Shown piece after piece: positions 16,547 through 24,700 of a DNA stretch of 53,804 nucleotides. The notes under the pieces were generated by a model that was not told where the DNA came from, searched no databases, and saw only the letters and a program-made list of their open reading frames with translations. Every line of letters begins with the position of its first letter. The first letter of the stretch is position 1. Position numbers and translations under genes: made by a program. Source of the DNA: JAYPWI01 sp038135065 (GTDB lineage: Bacteria > Actinomycetota > Acidimicrobiia > Acidimicrobiales > Poriferisodalaceae); assembly GCA_038135065.1 (NCBI GenBank), contig JAYPWI010000025.1, positions 1 to 53,804 of the forward strand. Direction: 5' to 3'.

Positions 16547-17091
16547 TGTTCGGGACATCGGGAGTGGTGACCATCGAGCGCTTGCGTCGCCGTCATCTTC
16601 GGGCGGTGCGTTCGATCGACCGCCAGGTCTACCCTTCGCCCTGGTCGACGGCGCTGTACCTCGACGAGCTGCGACAGTCCGACTCGCGCGTGTACCGCGT
16701 CGCCCGGTTCGGGCCGAGGGTGGTGGGGTATGCCGGCGCCATGTTGGTACACGACGAGGGGCACGTGACCTCGGTCGCCGTGGATCCGCAAGGCCAGGGT
16801 GCTGGGGTGGCCACGCGCCTGATGGTGGCGCTGCACCGGGGAATGATTCGGCTCGGAGCGACGGCGATGACCCTCGAGGTCAGGGTCGGCAACATTCGGG
16901 CCCGTGACCTATACCGACGTATGGGATACCGACCGGTCGGCCTGCGACACGGGTACTACCGGGATCCTGATGGATCGGTCGAAGATGCCCTAGTGATGTG
17001 GTGCCATGACATCACCGAAGCCGAGCACCGGGCTCGACTTGACGGGGTGGCCGAGATCTACGACGAGACAACCGAATGGATGGCATCGTGA
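16546..17091 (+). CDS. rimI: GNAT N-acetyltransferase, RimI type
   Basis: Acetyltransferase; the family member acetylates the N-terminal alanine of ribosomal protein S18 and possibly others. The 181-aa product has the start region IERLRRRHLRAVRSIDRQVYPSPWS, the acetyl-CoA loop VAVDPQGQGAGVATRLM, and LEVRVGNIRARDLYRRMGYRPVG. About 25 residues after the domain extend past the usual end. It sits between tsaB and tsaD, as is usual. Confidence 0.9.
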   Translation: MFGTSGVVTIERLRRRHLRAVRSIDRQVYPSPWSTALYLDELRQSDSRVYRVARFGPRVVGYAGAMLVHDEGHVTSVAVDPQGQGAGVATRLMVALHRGMIRLGATAMTLEVRVGNIRARDLYRRMGYRPVGLRHGYYRDPDGSVEDALVMWCHDITEAEHRARLDGVAEIYDETTEWMAS

Positions 17092-18092
17092 CGACGATTC
17101 TGGGCATCGAGACGTCATGTGACGAGACGGCGGCTGCCGTGGTCGAGGACGGCCGACACGTCAAGGCGAACATCGTGTCGAGCCAGGTCGACCTCCATGC
17201 GCGCTTCGGAGGGGTGGTCCCCGAGATCGCCGGCCGGGCTCACGAGTCGCTCATCACCGCCGTGGTGGCTGAAGCCTTGGTCGAGGCAGGTATTGCGGAT
17301 GAGGAGATCGACGTAGTGGCGGCCACCCACGGCCCGGGGCTCGTCGGTTCGTTGTTGATCGGGGTGGCGGCCGCAAAGGCCCTGGCCCTGGTGTGGGACA
17401 AACCCTTCGTCGGGGTCAACCATCTCGAAGCCCACCTGTACGCCGCTCTGTTGGAAGAACCGGACCTGGAATTCCCTCTCGTGGTGTTGCTGGTCAGCGG
17501 TGGCCACACCATGTTGATCAGCTTCGAGGATCACGGCCGTTATCGCCTGCTCGGATCGACCCTGGACGATGCGGCGGGTGAGGCGTTCGACAAGGTCGCT
17601 CGTTACCTGGGGCTGGGGTACCCCGGGGGACCCGCCATCGATCGGATTGCCACCGAGGGTGACCCCGAGGCGATCCGCTTCACCCGTGCCCTGTACAACG
17701 AGGGCTATGACTTCTCGTTCTCGGGGTTGAAGACCGCGGTCGTCAACCATGTTCGGAAGCACCCCGACGTGGAAACGGCCGATGTCGCTGCGTCGTTCCA
17801 GCAGGCGGTCGTAGATGTACTGGTACACAAAGCGCGAGCGGCAGCCCACGAGGTCGGCGCACGGGGCATTTGTCTGGCCGGTGGAGTGGCCGCCAACTCC
17901 CAGTTACGGCAGGTGACCAGCGAGGTGTGCGCAGCAGATGGCCTCCACGCATTCGTGCCGTCGCGCTCGATGTGTACCGACAATGCGGCCATGGTCGCGG
18001 CGGTGGCCTGGTGGCGTCTGCAGTCCGATGGCCCGGCGCCGTTGGACCTCGGGGCGAATCCCGGCTTGAAACTGCCCTTTGTGACCACCTGA
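17088..18092 (+). CDS. tsaD: tRNA N6-threonylcarbamoyltransferase TsaD
   Basis: Catalytic subunit that attaches threonylcarbamoyl to A37 of tRNA. From the GTG at 17088 the 334-aa product begins MTTILGIETSCDETAAAVV. The metal ligands are in NHLEAHLYA, and LVSGGHTMLI, LDDAAGEAFDKVAR, LGYPGGPAID, FSFSGLKTAV and LAGGVAANSQLR follow in family order. GTGA overlap with the rimI stop supports this start; an in-frame ATG at 17076 lies inside rimI. It is the last gene of the operon; a spacer with the CIRCE element follows. Confidence 0.95.
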   Translation: MTTILGIETSCDETAAAVVEDGRHVKANIVSSQVDLHARFGGVVPEIAGRAHESLITAVVAEALVEAGIADEEIDVVAATHGPGLVGSLLIGVAAAKALALVWDKPFVGVNHLEAHLYAALLEEPDLEFPLVVLLVSGGHTMLISFEDHGRYRLLGSTLDDAAGEAFDKVARYLGLGYPGGPAIDRIATEGDPEAIRFTRALYNEGYDFSFSGLKTAVVNHVRKHPDVETADVAASFQQAVVDVLVHKARAAAHEVGARGICLAGGVAANSQLRQVTSEVCAADGLHAFVPSRSMCTDNAAMVAAVAWWRLQSDGPAPLDLGANPGLKLPFVTT

Positions 18093-18112
18093 GGAAGCCC
18101 GGCCGCTCCAGG

Positions 18113-18142
18113 TTGTGAGTGTGGGGCCGCGCGCCGTATCGT
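18113..18142 (+). promoter_or_regulatory. Probable groESL promoter
   Basis: TTGTGA (18113-18118) and TATCGT (18137-18142) are separated by 18 nt, just in front of the CIRCE palindrome. The first CIRCE base overlaps the last -10 base, so a bound HrcA repressor would block initiation. Confidence 0.6.
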
Positions 18143-18168
18143 TAGCACTCGGCGGTGGAGAGTGCTAA
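18142..18168 (+). promoter_or_regulatory. CIRCE operator (HrcA-binding site)
   Basis: TTAGCACTC and GAGTGCTAA are separated by 9 nt. This is an exact match to the CIRCE consensus. It lies upstream of groES and directly after the putative -10, predicting heat-inducible HrcA repression. hrcA itself is not in the window. Confidence 0.97.
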
Positions 18169-18243
18169 CGCAATCGTGCTGCAGCTCGATCCACCCCTCA
18201 CTACAACTACCCATCGCACAGAGCCATGGAGGCGAACGAGCCG

Positions 18244-18534
18244 ATGAACCTGCAGCCACTTGAGGATCGCATCGTGGTGCGACCCGGTGCCGCCGAGGAG
18301 ACCACTGCCAGCGGGCTGGTCATCCCCGACACCGCAAAGGAAAAGCCCCAGCAGGGCGAGGTCCTCGCCGTGGGCCCTGGGAAGCGTTCCGAGCAGACCG
18401 GTGAGCTCATCCCCGTCGACGTCAGCGTCGGCGACACCGTTGTGTACAGCAAGTACGGGGGCACCGAGATCAGCTCCGGAGGCGAGGATCTGCTGATCCT
18501 GAGCGCCCGCGACGTGCTCGCGAAGGTGGGCTGA
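18244..18534 (+). CDS. groES: Co-chaperonin GroES
   Basis: Ten-kilodalton lid of the GroEL chaperonin. From the ATG at 18244 the 96-aa product begins MNLQPLEDRIVV and contains the mobile loop TTASGLVIPDTAKEKPQQG and ends ILSARDVLAKVG. An in-frame ATG at 18226 would add MEANEP; 18244 is preferred because GGAGG (18228-18232) lies upstream of it and family homology begins there. groEL follows after 7 nt. Confidence 0.95.
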   Translation: MNLQPLEDRIVVRPGAAEETTASGLVIPDTAKEKPQQGEVLAVGPGKRSEQTGELIPVDVSVGDTVVYSKYGGTEISSGGEDLLILSARDVLAKVG

Positions 18535-18541
18535 GGACCTC

Positions 18542-20197
18542 ATGGCGAAGATTCTCAAGTTCAGTGAAGAGGCCCGTCGTGGTCTCGAAGCCGGGGTCAA
18601 TGCCCTGGCAAACGCCGTCAAGGTGACGCTCGGGCCCAAGGGCCGCAACGTGGTGTTGGAGAAGAGCTTCGGCGCTCCGACCATCACCAACGACGGTGTG
18701 AGCATCGCCCGCGAGGTCGAACTCGAAGACCCCTTCGAGAACATGGGCGCGCAGCTCGTCAAAGAGGTGGCGACCAAGACCAATGACGTGGCCGGTGACG
18801 GCACCACCACGGCGACGGTGCTTGCCCAGGCCATGGTCCGCGAAGGGCTTCGCAACGTGGCCGCCGGGGCCAACCCCATGTCGCTCAAGCGGGGCATCGA
18901 GGCAGCGGTCGCTTCGGCGGTCGAGGCCATTGGCGCCATGAGCGAAGACGTCAGCTCCGACAAGGGCAAGATCGCCTCGGTCGCCGGGATCAGCTCCGCC
19001 GATCCGGCGATCGGTGAGATCCTGGCCGAAGCGTTCGACAAGGTCGGCAAGGACGGCGTGATCTCGGTCGAAGAATCGAACACCTTCGGGGTGGATCTCG
19101 AGTTCACCGAGGGCATGCAGTTCGACAAGGGCTTCCTTTCGCCCTACTTCGTGACCGACCCCGACCGCCAAGAGGCTGTGCTGGACGATCCGTATGTGCT
19201 GTTCGTCAACGGCAAGATCTCCTCGGTCCAGGAAATGGTTCCCGTGCTGGAAAAGGTGATGCAGGGGGGCAAGGCCCTTCTCATCATCGCCGAGGACGTG
19301 GAAGGCGAAGCCTTGGCCACCCTCGTGGTGAACAAGATCCGGGGTACCTTCACCTCGGTGGCCGTCAAGGCCCCCGGTTTCGGCGAACGCCGGAAGGCGA
19401 TGCTCCAGGACATGGCCATCCTCACCGGCGGACAGGTCATCTCCGAGGAGGTCGGGCTCAAGCTCGAGAACACCACCCTGGATCTGCTCGGTCAGGCCCG
19501 CAAGGTGATCATCACCAAGGACGAGACGACCATCGTCGAGGGCGCCGGCGACTCTGCCGATGTCGACGGGCGCGTCGCACAGATCAAGCGCGAAATCGAC
19601 GAGACGGATTCTGACTGGGACCGGGAGAAGCTGCAGGAACGGCTGGCCAAGTTGGCCGGTGGTGTTGCCGTGATCCAGGTCGGAGCAGCCACCGAGGTGG
19701 AGCTCAAGGAGAAGAAGCACCGCATCGAAGACGCGGTCTCTGCGACTCGGGCAGCAATCGAGGAAGGCATCGTCCCCGGAGGCGGCACTGCGCTGCTGCG
19801 GGCTCGTAGCGCCATCTCCGAGCTGCAGCTCGAAGGCGACGAGAACACGGGTGCTCAGATGGTCTTCCGGGCCCTCGACGCACCCGCCCGCCAGATTGCC
19901 CTGAACGCTGGGCACGAAGGTGCCGTCATCGTCCAGCAGGTCGAGGCCGCCGGTGGCAACATCGGCTTCAACGCCGCCACCGGTGAGTTCGAGGACCTCG
20001 TTGCGGCAGGCGTCATCGATCCGGCCAAGGTGACCAGGGCTGCGCTGCAGAATGCGGCGTCGATCGCTGCGCTGCTGCTCACCACGGAGACCCTCATCAC
20101 CGACAAGCCCGAAGAAGCCGATCCTGCTGCTGCAGCAGCGGCTGCCGCTGCGATGGGCGGCGGCATGGGCGGCATGGGTGGCATGGGGATGATGTAG
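18542..20197 (+). CDS. groEL: Chaperonin GroEL
   Basis: ATP-dependent folding chamber. The 551-aa product has KVTLGPKGRNVVLEKSFGAPTITNDGVSIAREVELEDPFEN-type sequence in the equatorial domain, VAGDGTTTATVLA for ATP binding, and the hinge and apical segments in normal order. It ends in a Gly/Met tail (GGMGGMGGMGMM). GAGGA just before the ATG is the ribosome-binding site. The Gly-Met tail suggests a housekeeping copy that works with the adjacent GroES, as opposed to the His-rich GroEL1 of mycobacteria. Confidence 0.98.
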   Translation: MAKILKFSEEARRGLEAGVNALANAVKVTLGPKGRNVVLEKSFGAPTITNDGVSIAREVELEDPFENMGAQLVKEVATKTNDVAGDGTTTATVLAQAMVREGLRNVAAGANPMSLKRGIEAAVASAVEAIGAMSEDVSSDKGKIASVAGISSADPAIGEILAEAFDKVGKDGVISVEESNTFGVDLEFTEGMQFDKGFLSPYFVTDPDRQEAVLDDPYVLFVNGKISSVQEMVPVLEKVMQGGKALLIIAEDVEGEALATLVVNKIRGTFTSVAVKAPGFGERRKAMLQDMAILTGGQVISEEVGLKLENTTLDLLGQARKVIITKDETTIVEGAGDSADVDGRVAQIKREIDETDSDWDREKLQERLAKLAGGVAVIQVGAATEVELKEKKHRIEDAVSATRAAIEEGIVPGGGTALLRARSAISELQLEGDENTGAQMVFRALDAPARQIALNAGHEGAVIVQQVEAAGGNIGFNAATGEFEDLVAAGVIDPAKVTRAALQNAASIAALLLTTETLITDKPEEADPAAAAAAAAAMGGGMGGMGGMGMM

Positions 20198-20239
20198 TCC
20201 CCGATGGCATACCGGCTTCGGCCGGAACACCGTCGTGTG

Positions 20240-20268
20240 AACGGGGGCGGCTCAGCCGCCCCCGTTTG
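20240..20268 (+). terminator. Rho-independent terminator after groEL
   Basis: A perfect 12-bp stem (20240-20251 with 20255-20266; GGGGGCGGC core) closes a TCA loop and ends in TTT. It is 42 nt after the groEL stop and separates it from the Nudix gene. Confidence 0.9.
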
Positions 20269-20279
20269 CCGTGTATGGG

Positions 20280-20285
20280 TAGCCT
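20280..20285 (+). promoter_or_regulatory. -10 element TAGCCT (leaderless type)
   Basis: TAGCCT ends 8 nt before the GTG at 20294 and lies just after the groEL terminator. No Shine-Dalgarno site fits. Confidence 0.5.
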
Positions 20286-20293
20286 CGGGGGCC

Positions 20294-20983
20294 GTGAACG
20301 TCGGGAGCGGCCAGGGCGGCCAACAGATCATCCCCCGCCCCGAACGATGGCGGGAAGGGGGGCCGGCGCCGTGGGCCGGCCTGAGCCCCGCCCGGCGGCG
20401 TATCGACCTCGACCGTCTGACCCGGCAGCTCGCCGGACGTGAACCGGGCTCCCTGGTGACGGGGGCCCCACCCCCCCGCAGGGACTCCGCCGTGTTGATT
20501 CCCCTGTGGGAGTCGGGGGGTGAGGTGGCCGTTGTCCTGACCCGTCGCACTCGTGCCATGCGAGCACACTCGGGGGAGGTCAGTTTCCCGGGTGGAGGTC
20601 AGGACCCCGGAGAGAGCCTGTGGCAGACGGCCTTGCGGGAGGCGGAGGAGGAGATCGGGCTGCCCCGACATCTCCCCACCTTGATCGGCGAACTGGACCG
20701 ACTCATCACCTTTTCCTCGCAGGCCCGCATCCACCCCTATGTGGCCACGCTCAGCGAACAGCCGGTGTTGACCCCCAGCCCAGACGAAGTCGATCGCATC
20801 CTGACGGTCGATCTTTCTGTGCTCGCGGCTGACGCGGTCTTCCGTGAGGAACGTTGGTCGATTCCGGGTCTGGCTTCGGAGCGGGTGATCACCTTCTTCG
20901 AACTCGATGGGGACACGGTGTGGGGGGCGACCGCCACCATGCTCCGTCAGCTCCTGATGGTGGGGATGGGCCTCGAGGGCTGA
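20294..20983 (+). CDS. Nudix hydrolase, CoA-pyrophosphatase-like
   Basis: Likely hydrolyses a nucleoside diphosphate linkage, with CoA or a related cofactor as the best guess. From the GTG at 20294 the product is 229 aa. The Nudix box GGQDPGESLWQTALREAEEE followed by IGL matches GX5EX7REUXEEXGU. Before it, RTRAMRAHSGEVSFPGGG matches the segment typical of the CoA pyrophosphatase branch (UPF0035). The ORF opens at 20204, but that part would cross the groEL terminator. The N-terminal 40 residues are poorly conserved. Confidence 0.85.
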   Translation: MNVGSGQGGQQIIPRPERWREGGPAPWAGLSPARRRIDLDRLTRQLAGREPGSLVTGAPPPRRDSAVLIPLWESGGEVAVVLTRRTRAMRAHSGEVSFPGGGQDPGESLWQTALREAEEEIGLPRHLPTLIGELDRLITFSSQARIHPYVATLSEQPVLTPSPDEVDRILTVDLSVLAADAVFREERWSIPGLASERVITFFELDGDTVWGATATMLRQLLMVGMGLEG

Positions 20984-21004
20984 CTGGGTGGCCCGGCGAC
21001 CTGC

Positions 21005-21220
21005 TCAGCCGAGGAGGTCAGACCCCAGTTCGCCCAATTGGATCTCCTCCACGCGATGACGGGTGCGTGAGCCGCTCATGCGCAACCATCCGGGTTCGTC
21101 TCGCTGGCGTTCGATATCCGTTGGCGTGCAGCGGGGACACGCGCATTGCGGGTGCATCAGCGCGTTGGGCCGATCATCGCCCCAGTCGGCGTCGAGGGCG
21201 GTGCAGGGCACGTCGGTCAC
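21005..21220 (-). CDS. Small hypothetical protein with a C-x-C-x2-C motif
   Basis: I do not recognise this 71-aa protein. It starts MTDVPCTALDADWGDDRPNA, has a cysteine cluster CACPRC near residue 28, and ends EEIQLGELGSDLLG. Codon third positions are mostly G/C, as in neighbouring real genes. The cysteines could bind metal. A GTG at 21226 would add two residues; 21220 is preferred because CAGACT ends 7 nt upstream of it, resembling other starts here. It lies between convergent Nudix and divergent guaA. Other possibility: a spurious ORF. Confidence 0.55.
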   Translation of the reverse strand: MTDVPCTALDADWGDDRPNALMHPQCACPRCTPTDIERQRDEPGWLRMSGSRTRHRVEEIQLGELGSDLLG

Positions 21221-21226
21221 GTCCAC

Positions 21227-21339
21227 AAGTCTGCCCGCTTCAGAGTTACCAGGCCAGGAGTACCCGGGGACAGCGTGGAGCAGCCGCTATCGTGGTTGGC
21301 TTCCCCGGGAACCCCCCCACCTGTCGAACGTGAACCACC
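21227..21339. promoter_or_regulatory. guaA upstream region
   Basis: A 113-bp divergent spacer. TATCGT (21288-21293) is a possible -10 for guaA, giving a leader of about 40 nt. CCCGGGG (21263-21269) and CCCCGGG (21303-21309) form a distant inverted repeat. No guanine riboswitch is recognisable. Confidence 0.3.
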
Positions 21340-22890
21340 ATGGACCGCGGAGCTGATCACGAACTGGCGCTCGTCGTCGACTTCGGGGCTCAGTATGCCC
21401 AACTCATTGCGCGCCGGGTCAGGGAGGCCAGGGTCTTCAGTGAGATCGTTCCCCACACCATCTCGGCGTCGGAGATCGTGCGGCGCAACCCCAAAGCATT
21501 GATCCTCTCGGGTGGGCCGAAATCCGTGCGGGTCGACGGGGCACCGCTCATCGACCCCGAGGTGTACGACCTTGGGATTCCCATCCTGGGCATCTGCTAC
21601 GGGGCGCAATTGATCGCGCAACAGCTCGGTGGCCGAGTCGAGCGATTTGATCGGGGAGAATACGGTCGCACGGTCCTGTCATCGGTGGTGGAGGGGTCGG
21701 ACATCCTGCCCGGGCAGGTCATGGCGGGCGATTCAGTGTGGATGTCGCACTTCGATGCCATCGCAGCGCCGCCGCCCGGGTTCGCTGTGCACGGGGCGAC
21801 TGCGGATGTCCCGGCAGCTGTGATCGAAGACGGTGCGCGGCGAATCTACGGGGTGCAGTTCCACCCCGAGGTGGTGCACACACCGCACGGGCAGGCCTTG
21901 ATCGAGCGCTTCTTGTGGGAGGCCGCCGGTTGTGCGGGTACCTGGACGATGAGCAACGTGATCGAAGAGAGCGTCGCCGCGATCCGAGCCCAGGTTGGAG
22001 ATGGTCGGGCCATCTGCGGGCTCTCCGGCGGGGTCGACAGCGCCGTGGCGGCCGCCCTCGTCCATCGGGCCATCGGGCACCAACTCACCTGTGTGTTCGT
22101 CGACACGGGCCTGATGCGCCTCGGTGAGGGTGAGCAGGTGGTCGAGACGTTCCAGCGAACTCAGGGGATCGAACTACTCCACGAGCGGGCTGGCGAGCAG
22201 TTTTTCGCCGCACTCGAAGGGGTCACCGATCCCGAGGACAAGCGCAAGGTCATCGGTGAGAAGTTCATCCGCATCTTCGAGGCAGCACAGGGGGGCATCA
22301 CGGATGCCCGATTCTTGGTGCAGGGGACGTTGTACCCCGATGTCATCGAGTCCGGAACGAGTGAGGCAGCCAAGATCAAGAGTCACCACAATGTCGGTGG
22401 CCTGCCCGAGGACATGGAATTCGAGCTCGTCGAGCCCCTCCGCTCCTTGTTCAAGGATGAGGTGCGCGCGGTGGGGACCGAACTGGGTCTGCCTGACGAG
22501 ATCGTGTGGCGGCAGCCGTTCCCCGGCCCCGGTCTCGGGGTCCGGATCATCGGAGAGGTGACTCCCGAGGCGGTGGCCATCCTCCAACAGGCGGACGCCA
22601 TTGTTCGGGAGGAGATCGCCAGCGCCGGCCTGGAGCGTGAGATCTGGCAGGCGTTTGCAGTCTTGGCGGACATCCGCAGCGTCGGGGTGATGGGTGACGA
22701 ACGAACCTACGCCCGTCCCATCATCATCCGCGCCGTGACGTCCGAGGATGCGATGACCGCCGACTGGGCCCGACTCCCCTACGAACTCCTCGAGGCGATG
22801 TCATCGCGCATCATCAACGAGGTAGACGGGGTCAACCGGGTCGTGTACGACATCACATCCAAGCCGCCAGGAACCATCGAGTGGGAGTGA
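21340..22890 (+). CDS. guaA: GMP synthase (glutamine-hydrolysing)
   Basis: Aminates XMP to GMP, using glutamine and ATP. The 516-aa product joins a class I glutaminase domain (catalytic Cys86 in GICYGAQ; FHPEV with the catalytic His) to an ATP-pyrophosphatase domain with the PP-loop GLSGGVDSAV and a dimerisation domain ending IDGVNRVVYD-like (here EVDGVNRVVYDITSKPPGTIEWE). Length is normal. The next gene follows after about 46 nt. Confidence 0.97.
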   Translation: MDRGADHELALVVDFGAQYAQLIARRVREARVFSEIVPHTISASEIVRRNPKALILSGGPKSVRVDGAPLIDPEVYDLGIPILGICYGAQLIAQQLGGRVERFDRGEYGRTVLSSVVEGSDILPGQVMAGDSVWMSHFDAIAAPPPGFAVHGATADVPAAVIEDGARRIYGVQFHPEVVHTPHGQALIERFLWEAAGCAGTWTMSNVIEESVAAIRAQVGDGRAICGLSGGVDSAVAAALVHRAIGHQLTCVFVDTGLMRLGEGEQVVETFQRTQGIELLHERAGEQFFAALEGVTDPEDKRKVIGEKFIRIFEAAQGGITDARFLVQGTLYPDVIESGTSEAAKIKSHHNVGGLPEDMEFELVEPLRSLFKDEVRAVGTELGLPDEIVWRQPFPGPGLGVRIIGEVTPEAVAILQQADAIVREEIASAGLEREIWQAFAVLADIRSVGVMGDERTYARPIIIRAVTSEDAMTADWARLPYELLEAMSSRIINEVDGVNRVVYDITSKPPGTIEWE

Positions 22891-22936
22891 CCGGAATCGG
22901 CGGGCGAACGGTCGCTGGGAATGTCACGATGTGCCG

Positions 22937-24088
22937 ATGATCGAACTTCCGCTGGGCTTCACGGCTCATGTGGCCAACATGGGCGTCAAGGACGACAGCC
23001 AGGATGTGATGATCGTGGCCAGCCACGAGCCCGCGTCGGTGGCGGCCGTGTTCACCAAGAGCAGGTTCAGTGGACCCAGCGTGACCCTGAGCCGAGAGCA
23101 TGTCGCCGATGGGCGCGCCCAGGCCGTGGTGGTGATTTCCAAGAACGCCAATGTGGCCACGGGAGCTCAGGGGGCTGCCAACGCCGCTGAGGTGGCCGAC
23201 CTCGTAGCTGCCGCCGTCGGGTGTGCCGCCACCGAGGTGGTGGTCGGTTCCACTGGGGTGATCGGTGTGCAGTACCCCATGGAGAGAATCCGGGCTCATC
23301 TCGGGGCCGTGCGCGGGCCCTTCTCCGGGCGCTCTGCGGAGGACGTGGCCACTGCGATGATGACCACGGACACCCATCGCAAGGTTGCCGAAGCTCGCGC
23401 AGGTGCCGCTCGGGTCGTTGGTATGGCCAAGGGGGTCGGCATGATCGAGCCCGATATGGCCACGATGATCGCCGTGATCACCACCGACGCCGAGATAACA
23501 CCCGGCGATCTCGACGCCTGTTTCCGTCGGGTGGTGGACGTCACGTTCAATGCCCTGTCGGTGGACAGCGACACCTCGACGAGCGATATGGCGGTGCTCA
23601 TGGCGTCGGGAGCGGCCGGAAGGGTCGATCCCGAGGAATTCGAGGCTGCGTTGGGCCAGGTGTGTCTGGACCTGACCCGGCAGCTGGCCGCCGACGGTGA
23701 GGGGGCAGAGACCCTCATCGTGGTGCGGGTGCAAGGTGCCCGTGACACGGCCCAGGCCAAGCTGGTCGCCAAGTCGATCGTCAATTCGCCCCTCGTGAAA
23801 ACCGCCGTGCACGGTTGCGATCCCAACTGGGGGCGGGTTGCCATGGCGGTCGGCAAATGCAGTGACCAGACGGACATCGATCCGGACCGTGTCGTGATTC
23901 GCTTCGGCGCGCTCGAGGTGTATCCCACACCGGCTTCTCCGTCGGCCCTAGGCGAACTAGAGGAGTACCTGGCTCGGGACGAGGTGCTGATCGGCGTCGA
24001 CCTGGGGATCGCCGATGGATCGTTCACGGTGTACGGCTGTGACCTGACCGATGGTTACGTCAGGATCAACGCCGACTACACCACCTGA
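22937..24088 (+). CDS. argJ: ArgJ-family glutamate N-acetyltransferase / ornithine acetyltransferase
   Basis: ArgJ recycles acetyl groups in arginine synthesis and is an Ntn-type protein cleaved before a Thr. The 383-aa product has the cleavage region KGVGMIEPDMATMIAVITTDA-type sequence with Ala175-Thr176-Met177, VVVGSTGVIGVQYP, DPNWGRVAMAVG and a C-terminal YVRINADYTT. The segment normally written NANACTG reads NANVATG here. ATG at 22937 is chosen because CACGAT ends 6 nt upstream; a GTG at 22931 is possible. No other arg genes are nearby, so a paralogous role cannot be excluded. Confidence 0.85.
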   Translation: MIELPLGFTAHVANMGVKDDSQDVMIVASHEPASVAAVFTKSRFSGPSVTLSREHVADGRAQAVVVISKNANVATGAQGAANAAEVADLVAAAVGCAATEVVVGSTGVIGVQYPMERIRAHLGAVRGPFSGRSAEDVATAMMTTDTHRKVAEARAGAARVVGMAKGVGMIEPDMATMIAVITTDAEITPGDLDACFRRVVDVTFNALSVDSDTSTSDMAVLMASGAAGRVDPEEFEAALGQVCLDLTRQLAADGEGAETLIVVRVQGARDTAQAKLVAKSIVNSPLVKTAVHGCDPNWGRVAMAVGKCSDQTDIDPDRVVIRFGALEVYPTPASPSALGELEEYLARDEVLIGVDLGIADGSFTVYGCDLTDGYVRINADYTT

Positions 24089-24115
24089 GCGTGCCCGCTT
24101 GCCGGCCGGACGCTC

Positions 24116-24625
24116 TCAACGGCTGCTGCCCAACGCCTGCCACGCTGCGACGACCGAGGGCTGATGCCCGGGGAAGGCGATGTCGGCCGGTACTGCGTCT
24201 GCGGTGAACCAGCCCACCTCACTGTTCTCGCTGCGGTCGAGCCGGGGGCGAGGTGCCGGGCCTGCGTCGAGCAGGTAGTACGAGTTGAGGGTGTCGAAGT
24301 TGGTCCCGGCCAGCGAATAGGTATCCAGCCACATCCCGAGCAGGGCGATGACCTGCACCTCGAGGCCCGTCTCTTCCCACAGTTCCCGCACCACCGCGTC
24401 TTCGGGCAATTCTGCGCCGTCGCAGAATCCACCGGGTATGTCCCAGCGGCCTCGCCACGGATCGATGGATCGACGCAGCAACATCACCCGGTCGCCGTCG
24501 ACCACCAGGCCACCCGCTGTCGGACGAGCATTGCGGTAGTGGGCGGCACCGCACTGGTGGCACCGCCCGGGTACGACCAGGTCGATGCGTCCTCCGCACA
24601 GGGGGCAGTAGGGGAGGAGGTTCAT
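24116..24625 (-). CDS. Nudix hydrolase with N-terminal zinc ribbon
   Basis: A 169-aa protein with a zinc ribbon (Cys7, Cys10, Cys22, Cys25 in YCPLCGG and RCHQCG) followed by a Nudix domain. The Nudix box GGFCDGAELPEDAVVRELWE followed by ETGL is complete. This layout resembles NudC-like and NADH-pyrophosphatase-type or ADP-ribose pyrophosphatase proteins, but the NudC SQPWPFP-type signature is absent, so the substrate is open. The frame extends upstream to 25726 through pcrA; ATG at 24625 is where homology begins, with a -10 (TACCGT) 8 nt before it. Confidence 0.88.
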   Translation of the reverse strand: MNLLPYCPLCGGRIDLVVPGRCHQCGAAHYRNARPTAGGLVVDGDRVMLLRRSIDPWRGRWDIPGGFCDGAELPEDAVVRELWEETGLEVQVIALLGMWLDTYSLAGTNFDTLNSYYLLDAGPAPRPRLDRSENSEVGWFTADAVPADIAFPGHQPSVVAAWQALGSSR

Positions 24626-24633
24626 GGCCACCG

Positions 24634-24639
24634 ACGGTA
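24634..24639 (-). promoter_or_regulatory. -10 element TACCGT for the zinc-ribbon Nudix gene (leaderless type)
   Basis: Read on the reverse strand, TACCGT ends 8 nt before the ATG at 24625. The divergent pcrA promoter region lies next to it. CGGTAGC occurs three times between 24635 and 24688. Confidence 0.45.
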
Positions 24640-24684
24640 GCCGCGAGGGCTGTCGGGTCCCTCCGGTAGCGGACACCCGCTCGG

Positions 24685-24690
24685 TAGCAT
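24685..24690 (+). promoter_or_regulatory. -10 element TAGCAT for pcrA
   Basis: TAGCAT ends 10 nt before the ATG at 24701, giving at most a very short leader. It overlaps the alternative ATG at 24689, which argues for the later start. Confidence 0.4.
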
Positions 24691-24700
24691 GGCGGGCCAC

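Noticed and set aside
18226..18243. ATG at 18226 as the GroES start.
   Set aside because: It adds six residues without homology, while GGAGG precedes the ATG at 18244.
18470..20230. 586-codon open frame on the reverse strand.
   Set aside because: It is antisense to groEL and has no recognisable domain.
24087..24115. GAGCGT/ACGCTC hairpin between argJ and the Nudix gene as a terminator.
   Set aside because: The 6-bp stem has a 17-nt loop and no T-run; it is too weak to report as a feature.
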